Shown: one piece after another, positions 48,437 to 57,700 of the stretch
How the letters are laid out: each line of letters opens with the position of its first letter
How positions within the stretch are numbered: the stretch's first letter is position 1
From: Azoarcus sp. L1K30
GTDB taxonomy: Bacteria > Pseudomonadota > Gammaproteobacteria > Burkholderiales > Rhodocyclaceae
Direction: 5' to 3'
DNA: 64,000 nucleotides
Assembly: GCF_018122735.1 (NCBI RefSeq)
Contig: NZ_JAGRRD010000001.1
Span: 830,382-894,381 of the forward strand
Notes under the pieces: model-generated
The model's input: the letters and a program-made list of their open reading frames with translations, nothing else
Told to the model about the DNA's origin: nothing
Databases searched by the model: none
Translations under genes and position numbers: made by a program

Positions 48437-49697
48437 GGCCGAGTGTGTGCCAGCCGATGCCCAGCGCCAAGCCCAGCGCAACCGAACTCATGCCGGCAAT
48501 CACCTTCTTGCCCAGCGCGCGTCCGCCGATGGCAATGGCCATCGCGGTCTTGAAGCTGAGGTTTGCAATCATGCCCAGCCCGATGGCAATCGCTGTCGGC
48601 TGCAGTTCAAGCTTGCCCAGTGTGAACAGGCGCAAGCTGGACAAGGCAATGGCATCGATGTCGGTGAAGCCCGATACCACCGCGAGAAGATAGATCCCGC
48701 CCGTGCCGGCAAAATCGGACAGCCAGGCTGCACATACCAGGACGAAGGCGTAGAGCGCACCAAAGCCCAGCGCAGTTTGCAACTCGGTCGGGTTGCTGGT
48801 GCGTGGCAGGACCGCATCGCCGCCGGTACTGAGCGAACGCCAGGTCAGAAGGAGGGCAACGGTGCCCAAGGCGACTGCGGGCACGACCACGTAGAGCAGC
48901 GCGGGCAACACATGCGGCGCCACCACCGCCGCGATCACTGTCACCCGCAGCACCATCACAAGATTGGCGAGCACGATCACCAGCGCGGCCATCGGCGCAA
49001 GCCCTTCTGCAACCCGTGCGTTGCGCGCGTAGACCATGGTCGTCGCAGTGCTCGACGCCAGTCCGCCGAACACGCCGACGAAGGCGGCACCATGCTTTGC
49101 CCCCACCAGTTGCAATGCCGCGTAACCGGCCAGACTGACGCCCGAAATCAGTACGACCATCCACCAAACCTGATACGGGTTGAGCGCACCGAAGGGGCCA
49201 ATCTCCTCGTTCGGCAGGATGGGCAGAATGACCAGCGACAGCACACAGAACTGCAGGATCGAAATCCAGTCGCGCGGTTCGAGGCGGGTGGCAATGCCGC
49301 GCAACTGGCTCTTGAAGTAGAGCAGTACGGTGGTGCCGACCGCGAGCATCACCGCGATCGTAGCGTAGCCCAACCAAACCGCGGTACCCAGGCAGTAGCA
49401 CACCATCAGCGCGGCCACGGAGGTGGTGCCGGGATCGCTTGGGTCGGGGTGGCGAAGGTAGGCGGCGATGATCATCGCGCCGATGACGGCCATCCCCACC
49501 GCAAACGGGGCAATACTCTGCAAGTGCTGGCCGAGCAGGCCGGTGAGGGCGCCAAGCAGGGCCACCAGGCCGAAGGTGCGCAAGCCTGCACGCGCAGACG
49601 GAACGCGTTCGCGCTCGAGGCCGATCAGCAGACCGATTCCGATCGCGGTGAGGAATGTCTCGATGTGGCCCGGGTCGACCGATGTCGAAAACGGCAT
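48432..49697 (-). CDS. MgtC/SapB and DUF4010 domain integral membrane protein
   Basis: 421-residue polytopic protein. The N-terminal third resembles MgtC/SapB (IETFLTAIGIGLLIGLERER, AGLRTFGLVALLGALTG), with the conserved acidic-arginine RER turn after the first helix. The remainder is a DUF4010-type domain with VFGGLASSTATTMVYA and VSGFTDIDAIALS. About 11-12 membrane helices can be drawn. No substrate is known; MgtC relatives affect Mg2+ stress. The ATG at 49697 has an AGAAGGA ribosome site a few bases upstream; the longer frame to 49829 overlaps ispD. It is divergent from ispD and precedes the AmmeMemoRadiSam genes by 33 bases. Confidence 0.85.
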   Translation of the reverse strand: MPFSTSVDPGHIETFLTAIGIGLLIGLERERVPSARAGLRTFGLVALLGALTGLLGQHLQSIAPFAVGMAVIGAMIIAAYLRHPDPSDPGTTSVAALMVCYCLGTAVWLGYATIAVMLAVGTTVLLYFKSQLRGIATRLEPRDWISILQFCVLSLVILPILPNEEIGPFGALNPYQVWWMVVLISGVSLAGYAALQLVGAKHGAAFVGVFGGLASSTATTMVYARNARVAEGLAPMAALVIVLANLVMVLRVTVIAAVVAPHVLPALLYVVVPAVALGTVALLLTWRSLSTGGDAVLPRTSNPTELQTALGFGALYAFVLVCAAWLSDFAGTGGIYLLAVVSGFTDIDAIALSSLRLFTLGKLELQPTAIAIGLGMIANLSFKTAMAIAIGGRALGKKVIAGMSSVALGLALGIGWHTLGL

Positions 49698-49814
49698 GCG
49701 TGCGTCCTTCTGTGGGCGATTGTTCACGATGCTGGGTGCCGCGGCGGTGGCGCGGCGCGCAATGCGTAATAACTGTAGTCGATTACGGGGTGTGGTGGAA
49801 CTGTGCGCTGCAGT

Positions 49815-49820
49815 TAGAAT
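49815..49820 (+). promoter_or_regulatory. -10 element of ispD with probable leaderless start
   Basis: TAGAAT ends seven bases before the ispD ATG. Initiation at the usual 6-7 bases downstream would fall on or next to the A of the ATG. No ribosome-binding sequence lies between (CCGCGCC). The preceding TG of an extended -10 is absent and the -35 is weak. Confidence 0.5.
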
Positions 49821-49827
49821 CCGCGCC

Positions 49828-50538
49828 ATGCAGACATTTCACCCCAAGCACTTCGCCATCGTGCCGGCAGCAGGTAGCGGCACGCGCATGGCTTCAGACC
49901 TGCCCAAGCAATACTTGCCGCTGCTGGGACAGCCCTTGATTCGCCATGCGCTGACGACCCTGTGTGCGGCACCGGAGATCGACAAGGTCTTTGTCGTGCT
50001 CTCGGTGGGTGATGCGCAGTGGCGGCAATATGACTGGCGCGCACTCGGCCCCAAGCTGGTACCCCTGTTCTGCGGTGGCGCAACCCGCGCGGATTCGGTG
50101 CTCGCGGGCTTGCGCGCGATCGCCGGGGAGACCGCCGCGTCGGACTGGATTCTCGTTCATGACGCTGCCCGTCCCTGTCTGGCACCGTGGCATATCGACA
50201 AGCTGATCCGTGAGCTCGCACACGACGAAGTCGGCGGACTGCTCGCGGTGCCGGTTGCCGACACGCTCAAGCGTGCCGACGCGCATCGCCATGTCGCGGC
50301 GACGCTGCCGCGCGACAGTTTGTGGCAGGCGCAGACGCCGCAGATGTTCCGCTACATCATGCTGCGCCGGGCGCTGGAGGGCTGCAGTGCGGTGACCGAT
50401 GAAGCGAGCGCGATCGAGGCCGCAGGTTTGAGGCCCCGCCTGGTCGAAGGTGACGCGACCAATCTGAAGGTCACCTATCCGCTGGATCTGCATCTGGCAG
50501 AATGGATTCTCAACAATCGCGAGGGCTTGAACCGATGA
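49828..50538 (+). CDS. ispD: 2-C-methyl-D-erythritol 4-phosphate cytidylyltransferase
   Basis: Third MEP pathway step, coupling MEP to CTP. The 236-residue protein opens with the nucleotidyltransferase motif [22 protein letters not shown] (in part), contains the [13 protein letters not shown] and [10 protein letters not shown] blocks, and the ALQTPQ-like AQTPQMFRY with conserved Thr-Pro-Gln. [12 protein letters not shown] and [11 protein letters not shown] complete the family pattern. The ATG at 49828 is supported by family length; the longer open frame upstream overlaps the divergent membrane-protein gene. Its stop overlaps the ispF start (ATGA). Confidence 0.98.
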   Translation: MQTFHPKHFAIVPAAGSGTRMASDLPKQYLPLLGQPLIRHALTTLCAAPEIDKVFVVLSVGDAQWRQYDWRALGPKLVPLFCGGATRADSVLAGLRAIAGETAASDWILVHDAARPCLAPWHIDKLIRELAHDEVGGLLAVPVADTLKRADAHRHVAATLPRDSLWQAQTPQMFRYIMLRRALEGCSAVTDEASAIEAAGLRPRLVEGDATNLKVTYPLDLHLAEWILNNREGLNR

Positions 50539-51026
50539 ATGTGCCATTTCGCGTGGGCCAGGGCTTCGACGTCCATGCGCTGGTTGCCGGTCGCCCCCTC
50601 ATTGTCGGCGGCGTTGCAATTCCCTTTGCGCAGGGGCTGCTCGGACATTCCGACGCCGACGTGCTGCTCCACGCGCTCACAGATGCGCTCCTCGGTGCGG
50701 CCGGACTTGGCGATATTGGCCGCCTGTTTCCCGACTCCGACCCTCAGCATGCAGGTGCGGACAGCCGCGTACTGCTGCGTGTCGCGTTCGGGAAGGTCAA
50801 GGCCGCCGGCTGGGGGGTCGTGAACGTGGATGCAACAATCATCTGCCGGGCGCCCAGGATCATGCCCTATGCCGAGCAAATGGTGAGCAATGTTGCGGCC
50901 GATCTGGAAATGGACTGCGCAGCCGTCAACATCAAGGGGAAGACCACCGAAAAACTCGGCTTTACCGGGCGCGGCGAAGGCATCGCCGCCCAGGTGGTGG
51001 TACTGCTCGCCCGGCGCGAGGCCTGA
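50535..51026 (+). CDS. ispF: 2-C-methyl-D-erythritol 2,4-cyclodiphosphate synthase
   Basis: Fifth MEP pathway step, cyclising CDP-ME 2-phosphate with loss of CMP. The 163-residue trimeric zinc enzyme shows GQGFDVHAL, with metal ligands Asp12 and His14, and the third ligand His in [25 protein letters not shown] and [20 protein letters not shown] are further signatures. The start overlaps the end of ispD, the two genes being adjacent (and sometimes fused) in many bacteria. It converges on the HAD gene with a 28-base gap and no clear terminator. Confidence 0.98.
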   Translation: MNVPFRVGQGFDVHALVAGRPLIVGGVAIPFAQGLLGHSDADVLLHALTDALLGAAGLGDIGRLFPDSDPQHAGADSRVLLRVAFGKVKAAGWGVVNVDATIICRAPRIMPYAEQMVSNVAADLEMDCAAVNIKGKTTEKLGFTGRGEGIAAQVVVLLARREA

Positions 51027-51054
51027 GCCGGCCTTTCCCGCGTCGGCGATTGAT

Positions 51055-51711
51055 CTAGATTGCGAGCAGGCTGCGAACGAGCTCGGGCGGCGTTTCCACC
51101 GCGCGCCAGTGTGCGGCCATGTCACCCGGCCCCAGGCTACCGTATCCCCACGTCGTGGCGATAAAGGGCAGCGCATTCGCATCCGCGGACTCGCCGTCCT
51201 CGGCGCGGTCTCCGACATACACTGCGGCGGCGGGCGGGATATGCCGGTCGGCCATCAGGCGGCCGATCATCTCCGCCTTGCTTGCGAGCCGGGGCTGGAA
51301 CAGGTCGAGCGCATAGACTTCGTCGAACAGCGGGGCCCACCCCAGGTGCTGGAGAATCAGCCGGGTCGGGACGATGCGCTTGTTGGTGGCAATGGAGAGC
51401 GAGAGTCCCGCACGACGCAGGGCCTTCAGCATGTCATCGATGCCATCGTAGGCGGCGGTCTGCAGCAGCCCCGTGGTGTCGTAGCTGGCCTTGAAGTGAT
51501 CGCTCAGGCAACCAATCAGAGCGGGGTCGGTTGTGCCGCTCAGGCGCTCCAGCGTCTCGGTCAAGGGCGGGCCGATGATTGTACTGTCGATCGACATCAC
51601 CGGGGTGATCGCCGCACGGCTGAAGGCATCGCGAAAACTGGCGAGGATCGCGGGCGCGGAATCGATCAGGGTTCCATCCAGATCGAAGATAACGTGCGAA
51701 TAACGTGACAT
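51055..51711 (-). CDS. HAD family hydrolase (phosphoglycolate-phosphatase-like)
   Basis: 218 residues of HAD subfamily IA. Motif I is FDLDGTLIDS (Asp10, Asp12), followed by an alpha-helical cap (about residues 17-85), motif II Thr in LSIATNK, the Lys in ASKAEMIG and motif IV VYVGDRAEDGESADAN. The cap and length match Gph or pyrophosphatase PpaX-type phosphatases; the substrate is uncertain. An extended -10 element lies 37 bases ahead. It converges on ispF. Confidence 0.88.
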   Translation of the reverse strand: MSRYSHVIFDLDGTLIDSAPAILASFRDAFSRAAITPVMSIDSTIIGPPLTETLERLSGTTDPALIGCLSDHFKASYDTTGLLQTAAYDGIDDMLKALRRAGLSLSIATNKRIVPTRLILQHLGWAPLFDEVYALDLFQPRLASKAEMIGRLMADRHIPPAAAVYVGDRAEDGESADANALPFIATTWGYGSLGPGDMAAHWRAVETPPELVRSLLAI

Positions 51712-51747
51712 GGGTACGGATCACCGGTGCGCGGGAGCGGGGTCCGC

Positions 51748-51756
51748 ATTATCGCA
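51748..51756 (-). promoter_or_regulatory. Extended -10 promoter of the HAD hydrolase gene
   Basis: The minus strand reads TGCGATAAT, an extended -10 with a five-of-six hexamer, predicting initiation near 51741 and a leader of about 30 bases. Confidence 0.5.
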
Positions 51757-51814
51757 GTGAATCGCCGCCCGGGCGCGCCTTGCTCACGTTCCCCTGCGGA
51801 CGGTGGACGAAATT

Positions 51815-51835
51815 GCGGGGCGCCAAGCGCCCCGC
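51815..51835 (-). terminator. Hairpin after the host-attachment-type gene, probable terminator
   Basis: GCGGGGCGC (51815-51823) and GCGCCCCGC (51827-51835) form a perfect 9-bp stem with a CAA loop on the plus strand. On the minus strand it is followed by AATTTCG, a weak U-rich tail. It probably ends transcripts of the gene at 51893-52324. Confidence 0.55.
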
Positions 51836-51892
51836 GGCTCTTCGGTGGGGAAGCCCCTCACCATCGCTCCCGGTAGAGGAGCGTTTGAAGAA

Positions 51893-52324
51893 TCATAGAT
51901 AGATGGCCGAAGATAGTCGTGAAGCCAGTTCGGTCTCGGGCGCCTTGGTGTAGTCCTTTTCAAAACGGTCACTGACGAGCTGGGCGGTCGGCGCATCGAG
52001 CGTGTTGTTCAGCATGCCCATGAAGGCCGGCGGTGCGACGAGAATGGCACGCTTGAATGCGTTCGTGGCCCGCCCCTGATAGAGCGTTTGTGCGATCTCC
52101 TGTGCAAATACTTTGGCTTCGTGTTGCTTGGGAACTGAATGGGGCTGCATCGGACCGCCGTTGCCGCCAATGCCGCCAGTGCGGTCCGAAGCGAGTTCGG
52201 CGTTCTTCTGCCTGCTTTCGGGGTGGATCAGTTCCTTGACCAGCTTGAGACCCTTGTTGGGACCAAGGTTCGCATACAGTTTCGCCAGGCTGGCGTTGGC
52301 AACCAGAATCCAGGTAATAGCCAT
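51893..52324 (-). CDS. Host attachment protein family (COG5622 / baeRF-like)
   Basis: 143-residue cytoplasmic-looking protein of the family annotated as required for attachment to host cells. The pattern is TWILVANASLAKLYAN at the start, LIHPESRQKNAELASDR in the middle, a Gly-rich loop, and AILVAPPAFMGMLNNTLD with FEKDYTKAPETELASRL at the end. The fold is related to archaeal release factor-like (baeRF) domains. A direct role in attachment is not implied by the sequence. GGAGG (52331-52335) supports the start. A stem-loop and a 12-base element shared with another gene lie upstream. Confidence 0.85.
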   Translation of the reverse strand: MAITWILVANASLAKLYANLGPNKGLKLVKELIHPESRQKNAELASDRTGGIGGNGGPMQPHSVPKQHEAKVFAQEIAQTLYQGRATNAFKRAILVAPPAFMGMLNNTLDAPTAQLVSDRFEKDYTKAPETELASRLSSAIYL

Positions 52325-52378
52325 TTGACACCCTCCGTTACTTGAGAAAGCTGGGGGTTGCCCGCAATGGGCAACGCT

Positions 52379-52390
52379 CTCAGCTTAGAC
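52379..52390 (-). promoter_or_regulatory. Shared upstream element (copy 2), possible promoter
   Basis: CTCAGCTTAGAC on the plus strand, identical to 45069-45080 and again ending 54 bases before a minus-strand ATG. A TTGGCA hexamer (minus, 52406-52411) lies 16 bases upstream of the TCTAAG part and may be the -35. An inverted repeat GTTGCCC/GGGCAAC at 52357-52374 sits between it and the gene. Confidence 0.35.
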
Positions 52391-52503
52391 AGCTGGATGA
52401 GGGTCTGCCAAGCTCAATCTTTACGCCTTGATGAAATTCTGTAGCGCGTTACAAAAAACATGCACAGGATGTCGCTGTGAAGTCAGATAGCACCCTGTCA
52501 TGG

Positions 52504-52968
52504 TCAGAAAATACCCATTGCCAATCCTGTTGCCATCGCCTCGCCGAGCTCCGCGGCGCGTTCCAGGTCCGCGGTGCGGATCTCCTTGCGCACAATCAGC
52601 GGTTCGCTGATCGATCTCCAGCCGTAGCCATTTGCGATTCGATCAATCTCTCGCACCGCGCCGGTCCCGTCGTTGCCGGCACTAACGAAGACCGCAAAGG
52701 GCAAACCGGTGGTCTTGCCTTCGCAGGGATAGTAGGTACGATCGAAAAAATCCTTCAGGGCCCCGGACATGTAGCCAAAATTCTCCGGCGTTCCCAGAAG
52801 CAGCCCGTCACACGCAAGCAGATCATCCGTCCCCGCATCGAAGGCGCGCAACATCACCGTCTCGGTCTCGGCAACCCGGCGAGCGCCCGCCAGTACCGCA
52901 TCGGCGAGGCGTCCGGTATTGCCGGACTGGGTATGAAATACGATCAGCAGACGTTTGCGCGTACTCAT
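52504..52968 (-). CDS. Flavodoxin-like / NAD(P)H-dependent FMN oxidoreductase
   Basis: 154 residues with a flavodoxin fold. The FMN phosphate loop is FHTQSGNTGRLAD (about residues 11-23), the second loop is LLGTPENFGYMSGALKDFFDRTYY and the third is VSAGNDGTGAVREIDRI. This resembles WrbA-type and small flavodoxin proteins used in electron transfer or quinone reduction. No partner is evident. The start at 52968 overlaps the mtfA stop by four bases, and the two share an operon with an upstream DMT exporter. Confidence 0.88.
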   Translation of the reverse strand: MSTRKRLLIVFHTQSGNTGRLADAVLAGARRVAETETVMLRAFDAGTDDLLACDGLLLGTPENFGYMSGALKDFFDRTYYPCEGKTTGLPFAVFVSAGNDGTGAVREIDRIANGYGWRSISEPLIVRKEIRTADLERAAELGEAMATGLAMGIF

Positions 52969-53753
52969 CGTTCGCTCTCGGGTCGCGTCCGCCCCTGGCG
53001 AGCCTCGCCCAGCGCGGGATCCATCCCGTAAAAGGACCTGAGTTGATCATAGACGGCAGGAAAAGCATCGATAAGGATGCGCGGCCGGGTAAAGAACAAC
53101 TCCGAACTCACCGCGAAGAACTCCGCGGGGTGCTCAGTGGCATAGGGGTCGATCGTAGTCGGAAGGCCCGCGTCAACCGCCGCGCACAATTCATCATATG
53201 CGGCACCAAATGCCGAGGCCCATGCCTGCCGTGACATGTGGGCGGGCAGTCGGGGAAATCCATCCGCCGCGCCGTTGGCCATGTCTAGTTTGTGCGCGAA
53301 CTCGTGGATGACAACATTCGCGCCATGGCCTGCACCGCCATCGAATCCGGACAGCAGCACCGGCCCGCCCTCCCATGCCTCTCCCATCACCTCGTCGGTG
53401 TACTCATGCACGACACCATCCTCGTCGACCTCGTGCCGCGGAATGATGATATCGCCCGGATACAGGATGACGCCGATCCAGCCACGATAAGCATCGAGCC
53501 CGATGTTCAGGATCGGCAGGCAGGCCTGGAGGGCAATACCGAGCAGGATTTCGTCGCTCAGCGGCTGTCCTTGCGCACCGTCGAACTCCTTGGTGGCCAG
53601 AAAGTCCCGGGCGAGTTCGCGCAATCTGGACCGGTCCTGTGGATCGAGGAAGTCGAGAAACGGCAAGCCGGACTCGACCTTTCTCCAGAGCGACGCAGTG
53701 ATCGGTTTGCGGGCCTTGCGCAGACCCAGCAGCTTCCCCAGGAACCCGAACAT
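52965..53753 (-). CDS. mtfA: Zinc-dependent peptidase MtfA family
   Basis: 262-residue member of the MtfA (DgsA anti-repressor) family of M90 zinc peptidases. The zinc site is HEFAH at residues 150-154 in NVVIHEFAHKLDMANGAADG, followed by the third ligand Glu in the EHPAEFFAVSSELFF block. In E. coli MtfA binds and inactivates the glucose repressor Mlc and shows peptidase activity; whether Mlc exists here is unknown. It has no signal peptide. The stop overlaps the flavodoxin start, and the DMT exporter gene ends three bases upstream. Confidence 0.93.
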   Translation of the reverse strand: MFGFLGKLLGLRKARKPITASLWRKVESGLPFLDFLDPQDRSRLRELARDFLATKEFDGAQGQPLSDEILLGIALQACLPILNIGLDAYRGWIGVILYPGDIIIPRHEVDEDGVVHEYTDEVMGEAWEGGPVLLSGFDGGAGHGANVVIHEFAHKLDMANGAADGFPRLPAHMSRQAWASAFGAAYDELCAAVDAGLPTTIDPYATEHPAEFFAVSSELFFTRPRILIDAFPAVYDQLRSFYGMDPALGEARQGRTRPESER

Positions 53754-53756
53754 CGT

Positions 53757-54650
53757 TCAGGTGGCAGGTCGCCGAGTGGTCAGTACGATACCCCCGAAAA
53801 CCAGCGCGATTCCAAGAAAATGGTAGGTCATGGGACGTTCGCCAAGGAATATGGCAGCCAGGATGATGCCGAAGACGGGCATCAGGTGAATGAACAGCGA
53901 GGCCCGGTTAGGGCCCACCGCCGCCACACCTGCGTTGTAGAAAACATAGCCCAGAAAGCCGGGAAAGATTCCCGTGTACAGGATGCCGCCGAGAGCCGGT
54001 GCCGACAACGCGATGTGTCGGCCGCTGGCGATCTCCCACAGGTAGACGGGCGCCAGCACCAGCAGACCGACCACCGTCAGCGCAGCAAGCATCAGCATCG
54101 GATGTACGCCCTGCGGCCGCCACTGCAAGCCCACCGTGTACAGTCCCCAGGTCAGCACCGCGCACAACATCCACAGGTCACCGGCGTTCAGACTCAGGCG
54201 GAGCAGGGTGTTCAGGTCTCCATGACAGACGATGATGACCACGCCGGTGAGCGACACCAGGACGCCCGCCGCCTCGAGCCGATGCAGGCGCTTGCCGAGA
54301 AACGTGAACGCCAGGGCGATAGTTGCGACGGGAATGAATGAATTCAACAGCGTCGCATTGGTTGCGGTGGTGTATTGCAGGGCAAGGTACGCAAAGGTGT
54401 TGTAGCAGCCGACACCCAGGATCCCGAGTGCGAGCAGAGGGCGCCATGCAGCACGCAGTCTGGGCCACTGGGAGCGCAAGTGCGGCAGCGCGAATGGCAG
54501 CACCAGGCACAGCGCAATCGTCCATCGCCAGAAGGCGAGCGCGATGGGCGGTACGTCGCCGCGAATGCCCCGGCCCATGACCATGTTGCCGGCCCAGAAC
54601 AGCGCGGTGAGGGAAAGCAGCAAATAGGGGTTGGGGTGGAAGCGTTTCAT
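53757..54650 (-). CDS. EamA/DMT family permease
   Basis: 297-residue integral membrane protein with ten predicted helices in two EamA repeats: the first from about residue 8 (LLLSLTALFWAGNMVMGR) to about 140 and the second from about 150 to 290 (WMLCAVLTWGLYTVGLQW onward). FYNAGVAAVGPNRASLFIHLMPVF and FLGERPMTYHFLGIALVFGGI are family signatures. The substrate, usually a metabolite or drug to export, is unknown. The ATG at 54650 is the family-like start; upstream in-frame residues are unconserved. It lies between the PBP gene and mtfA. Confidence 0.92.
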   Translation of the reverse strand: MKRFHPNPYLLLSLTALFWAGNMVMGRGIRGDVPPIALAFWRWTIALCLVLPFALPHLRSQWPRLRAAWRPLLALGILGVGCYNTFAYLALQYTTATNATLLNSFIPVATIALAFTFLGKRLHRLEAAGVLVSLTGVVIIVCHGDLNTLLRLSLNAGDLWMLCAVLTWGLYTVGLQWRPQGVHPMLMLAALTVVGLLVLAPVYLWEIASGRHIALSAPALGGILYTGIFPGFLGYVFYNAGVAAVGPNRASLFIHLMPVFGIILAAIFLGERPMTYHFLGIALVFGGIVLTTRRPAT

Positions 54651-54730
54651 TGATGAGCAGTGTCCGGGATGGGAGGGGATGATCGCACAGGGCGAGCGCC
54701 GCCGTGCAGTCAGGCATCGCGTACATCCCG

Positions 54731-57700
54731 TCAATTGGCCGCCGTCATAGCCGGCCGGGCGGGCGCGCAGCCCGTCACCGGGCCGTCTTGGTCGGCGTCG
54801 CCGAGCAAGGGTTTGAGCAGCGGTGCGATGCCACGCGACAGCAACTGCACCGCAAGCGAACTGGTGAATTGATAGTCGGCGGCGTACGGTTCCGCGGCAA
54901 ATGCGGTCAGGGTGCCGAAGAAGCGGTCACCGACAAAGAAGATCAGCGTGGCCGAGCGCGTGACCACGCGCGACGAGACCAGCGCGCCACCGTGACCGTA
55001 GACTTCGAAACGGTGATCGCCGGTTCCCGTCTTGCCGCCGACCACTAGTGGTGTGCCGTCTGCCGCCGTGAACGCGCCGTTCAGCCTACGCGCAGTGCCC
55101 TGGGTGGCAACGTCGATCATGGCTTCTCGCGCCACCTGGGCGACCTCGGCAGGCAGCACCCTTTCGCCCGCGCCGGGTGTACGCATCATGACGGTCTCGT
55201 AGGGCGTGTCCGCCGCGAAGTGCAGACGTTCGATACGAACGGTGGGCAGGCGCTGGCCGTCATTGACCAGGATCCCGACGAGTTCGGCCAGCGCTGCGGG
55301 CCGGTCCGCCGAACTGCCGATCGAGGTCGCATAGGACGGCGTCAGGCTCTCGAACGGATAGCCCAGCCGCCGCCAGCGCTGCGAGATGTCGATGAAGGCC
55401 TCGACCTCGAGCAAACTGCGGATGCGGACATCCTGGGCATTGCGATGACGGGTGCGGAACAGCCAGCCGTAGACTTCCTGACGCTCCGCCAGGCTTGCCT
55501 CGTGGACCTCTGCAAGGGTCGCAGTGGGGTGATCATGCAGGTAACCCAGCAACCACAATTCAAGCGGATGGATGCCGGCAAGATAGCCACGGTCGGGCAG
55601 AGCGTAGCGTTCGACGCTGAAACGGGCATACAGGTCGGCGAGATCGCTGTCGCTGACCTGGACCGTATCATCGAGGTGCTTGCGCATTCGCTCCATGAAG
55701 CGTGTTTGGTCCAGCTCCGGATAGGCGGAGCGCAGGATGACGGCGAGACGCCTTGGCGACACCCGGATGCCGTCGAGCAGGCGAGTCAGTGCCGCATCGT
55801 CGTCCAGCGTCCGATACTTGCGATAGAAACCATTGAGAAAGAGCCTGCCTTCGCGATCGGCAAAGCGGTTCAGGTAGGCCTTGCGCCGCGGATCATCCGG
55901 GTCGTCGAACATCTCCGCCGCCGCCGGATTGTTCGAAATCGTGTAGCGGACGATGTCGCGCATGAGCCGGATGAAGACCAGATTGACCGAGTGCCGAAAT
56001 GCCATCTGTACCGGCATGATCTTGTTGTCGTCATCGCGGTTGAAGTTCTCGAACGTATGCACGCCGCCCCCGGTAAAGAACTGCTCCCCCGGGTTTGCCG
56101 AATAACTGCGCTGCATCGCCGCATCGAGCATGGCCCTGAGCGAGCGGTTGCCTGCGCCGGCCAGATAGTCCAGCGCCCAGCTCAGAATGGGGTTGGAAGG
56201 CGTACGCGCGATCTGGCGCAGTTCTGCCGCGCTCGACGCGGCATAGCGCTCGTGAAGCTCGGCCACGATCTCGAGATAGGTCACCAGGGTTCTAAGCTTC
56301 GCGGTGGACCCGAGATCGAGCTTGGCGCCTTCGTTGATGTCGAAGGGTTGGTCATAGCTGTCGGTCTGAATCCTGAGCAAATTGGCATCGCCTCGGTGCT
56401 CGTAAAGCGTAAAGCTGAACAGCACCGGCGCCGGATCCTGGCCAGGGGCGAACATCCGCGGCCCCACCAAGCCCAGGCCGGCAGCCTGCGCCGGGTCGCC
56501 GATGCTGCGCAGCATTTCGGTGACGGACGTCTGTATGGCCCCATGCAGCGTCGTGTCCGCGGTCAGGTCGAGACGGTCGAGATCGTACAGCCGGGTGATG
56601 CCGAGTTGGCCGGCAAGATGGGCGCGCAACGCGTTGCCGGCTTTGCGCATGACGAAGGCCGATGCCGGCGGTGAGGCCGGTCCTTCGCGCAGTTTCAGCG
56701 GCAGCGCAAGGGCGGCATCGCGCAGCTCGGGGCCGATGATTCCGGCCTGCGCCAGCAGGCGCAGATGACTGTCCGTGAGACGCGTCAGACCTTGCGCGTT
56801 GCCCGCGAGATAGTAGGAAGGGCGGCGCTGGGCGATCATCAGCGACAGTGCCTGCTTGAAGGCCAATGCCTGCGCCTGCAGTTTGGCGGCCACGGCCGGC
56901 TGCTCGCCATCCGGTGAAGACGACGCGACCGATATCGGTCTTGTCGCACGCCCGATCAGCCGGTTCACCTCGTCGAAATCGCGCCCGTACCAAGCCCAGA
57001 GGCCATCTCCGATTCCGTTGACCTCCCCGAATCCAGCCTTAGCCGACAAGGGTACGGTGTTGAGATAGTCGGTGACGATGCGCCGACGCGCGGGAAGGGT
57101 TTCCTCGCCTTCGAGGTAAGTTCGCAATGACGCACTGGCCATCTGCTTGAGTTTCTGCTCGCGCGAACTGGTTCGTCCGTCCGGAGAGTGGCGATATTTC
57201 TCGATCTGCGTCGCCAACGTGCTGCCGCCGGGCGTACTGCGATCCTCATCGATCATTCCCGCGAGCTGGTCGAAGGCCGCGCGGGCGAAGCGGTCCCACT
57301 CCACGGCAGGGTTTCGCTTTGGCCGGGTGGGATCGAGCAACTCCCGGTTCTCGATGAACAGCAGCGCCGAAACCAGCAGTGGCGGCACATCGTCAAAACT
57401 GGCGTAGGTACGTTCGGGATAGCGTGAAACGACAAGCGGCTGTGCGCGGCAGTCGAGCAATGCGAGTCCGCCCTGGTTCTTCTCGCGATAGATCGGAAAC
57501 ACGCCGAGGTCGCTCAACGCTACCAGGCTGGCAGACGGACGGGCTTGCTCACTCACCGTGTAGCCACGCGTTGCGAGGCGGCTGACGAATGCGGGCAACT
57601 GGCTGTAGCCCAGCCGACTGTCGTAGGGGCCGCCCGGAGCGGCCAGCAGCGACCCCGCGCCCGGCTTCATCTCGACGTCGGCCTCGCCTGCAATCCGGCT

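Noticed and set aside
49468-49827. Long 5' extension of ispD
   Set aside because: Overlaps the divergent membrane-protein gene, codes for low-complexity sequence and would shift the nucleotidyltransferase motif far from the N-terminus.
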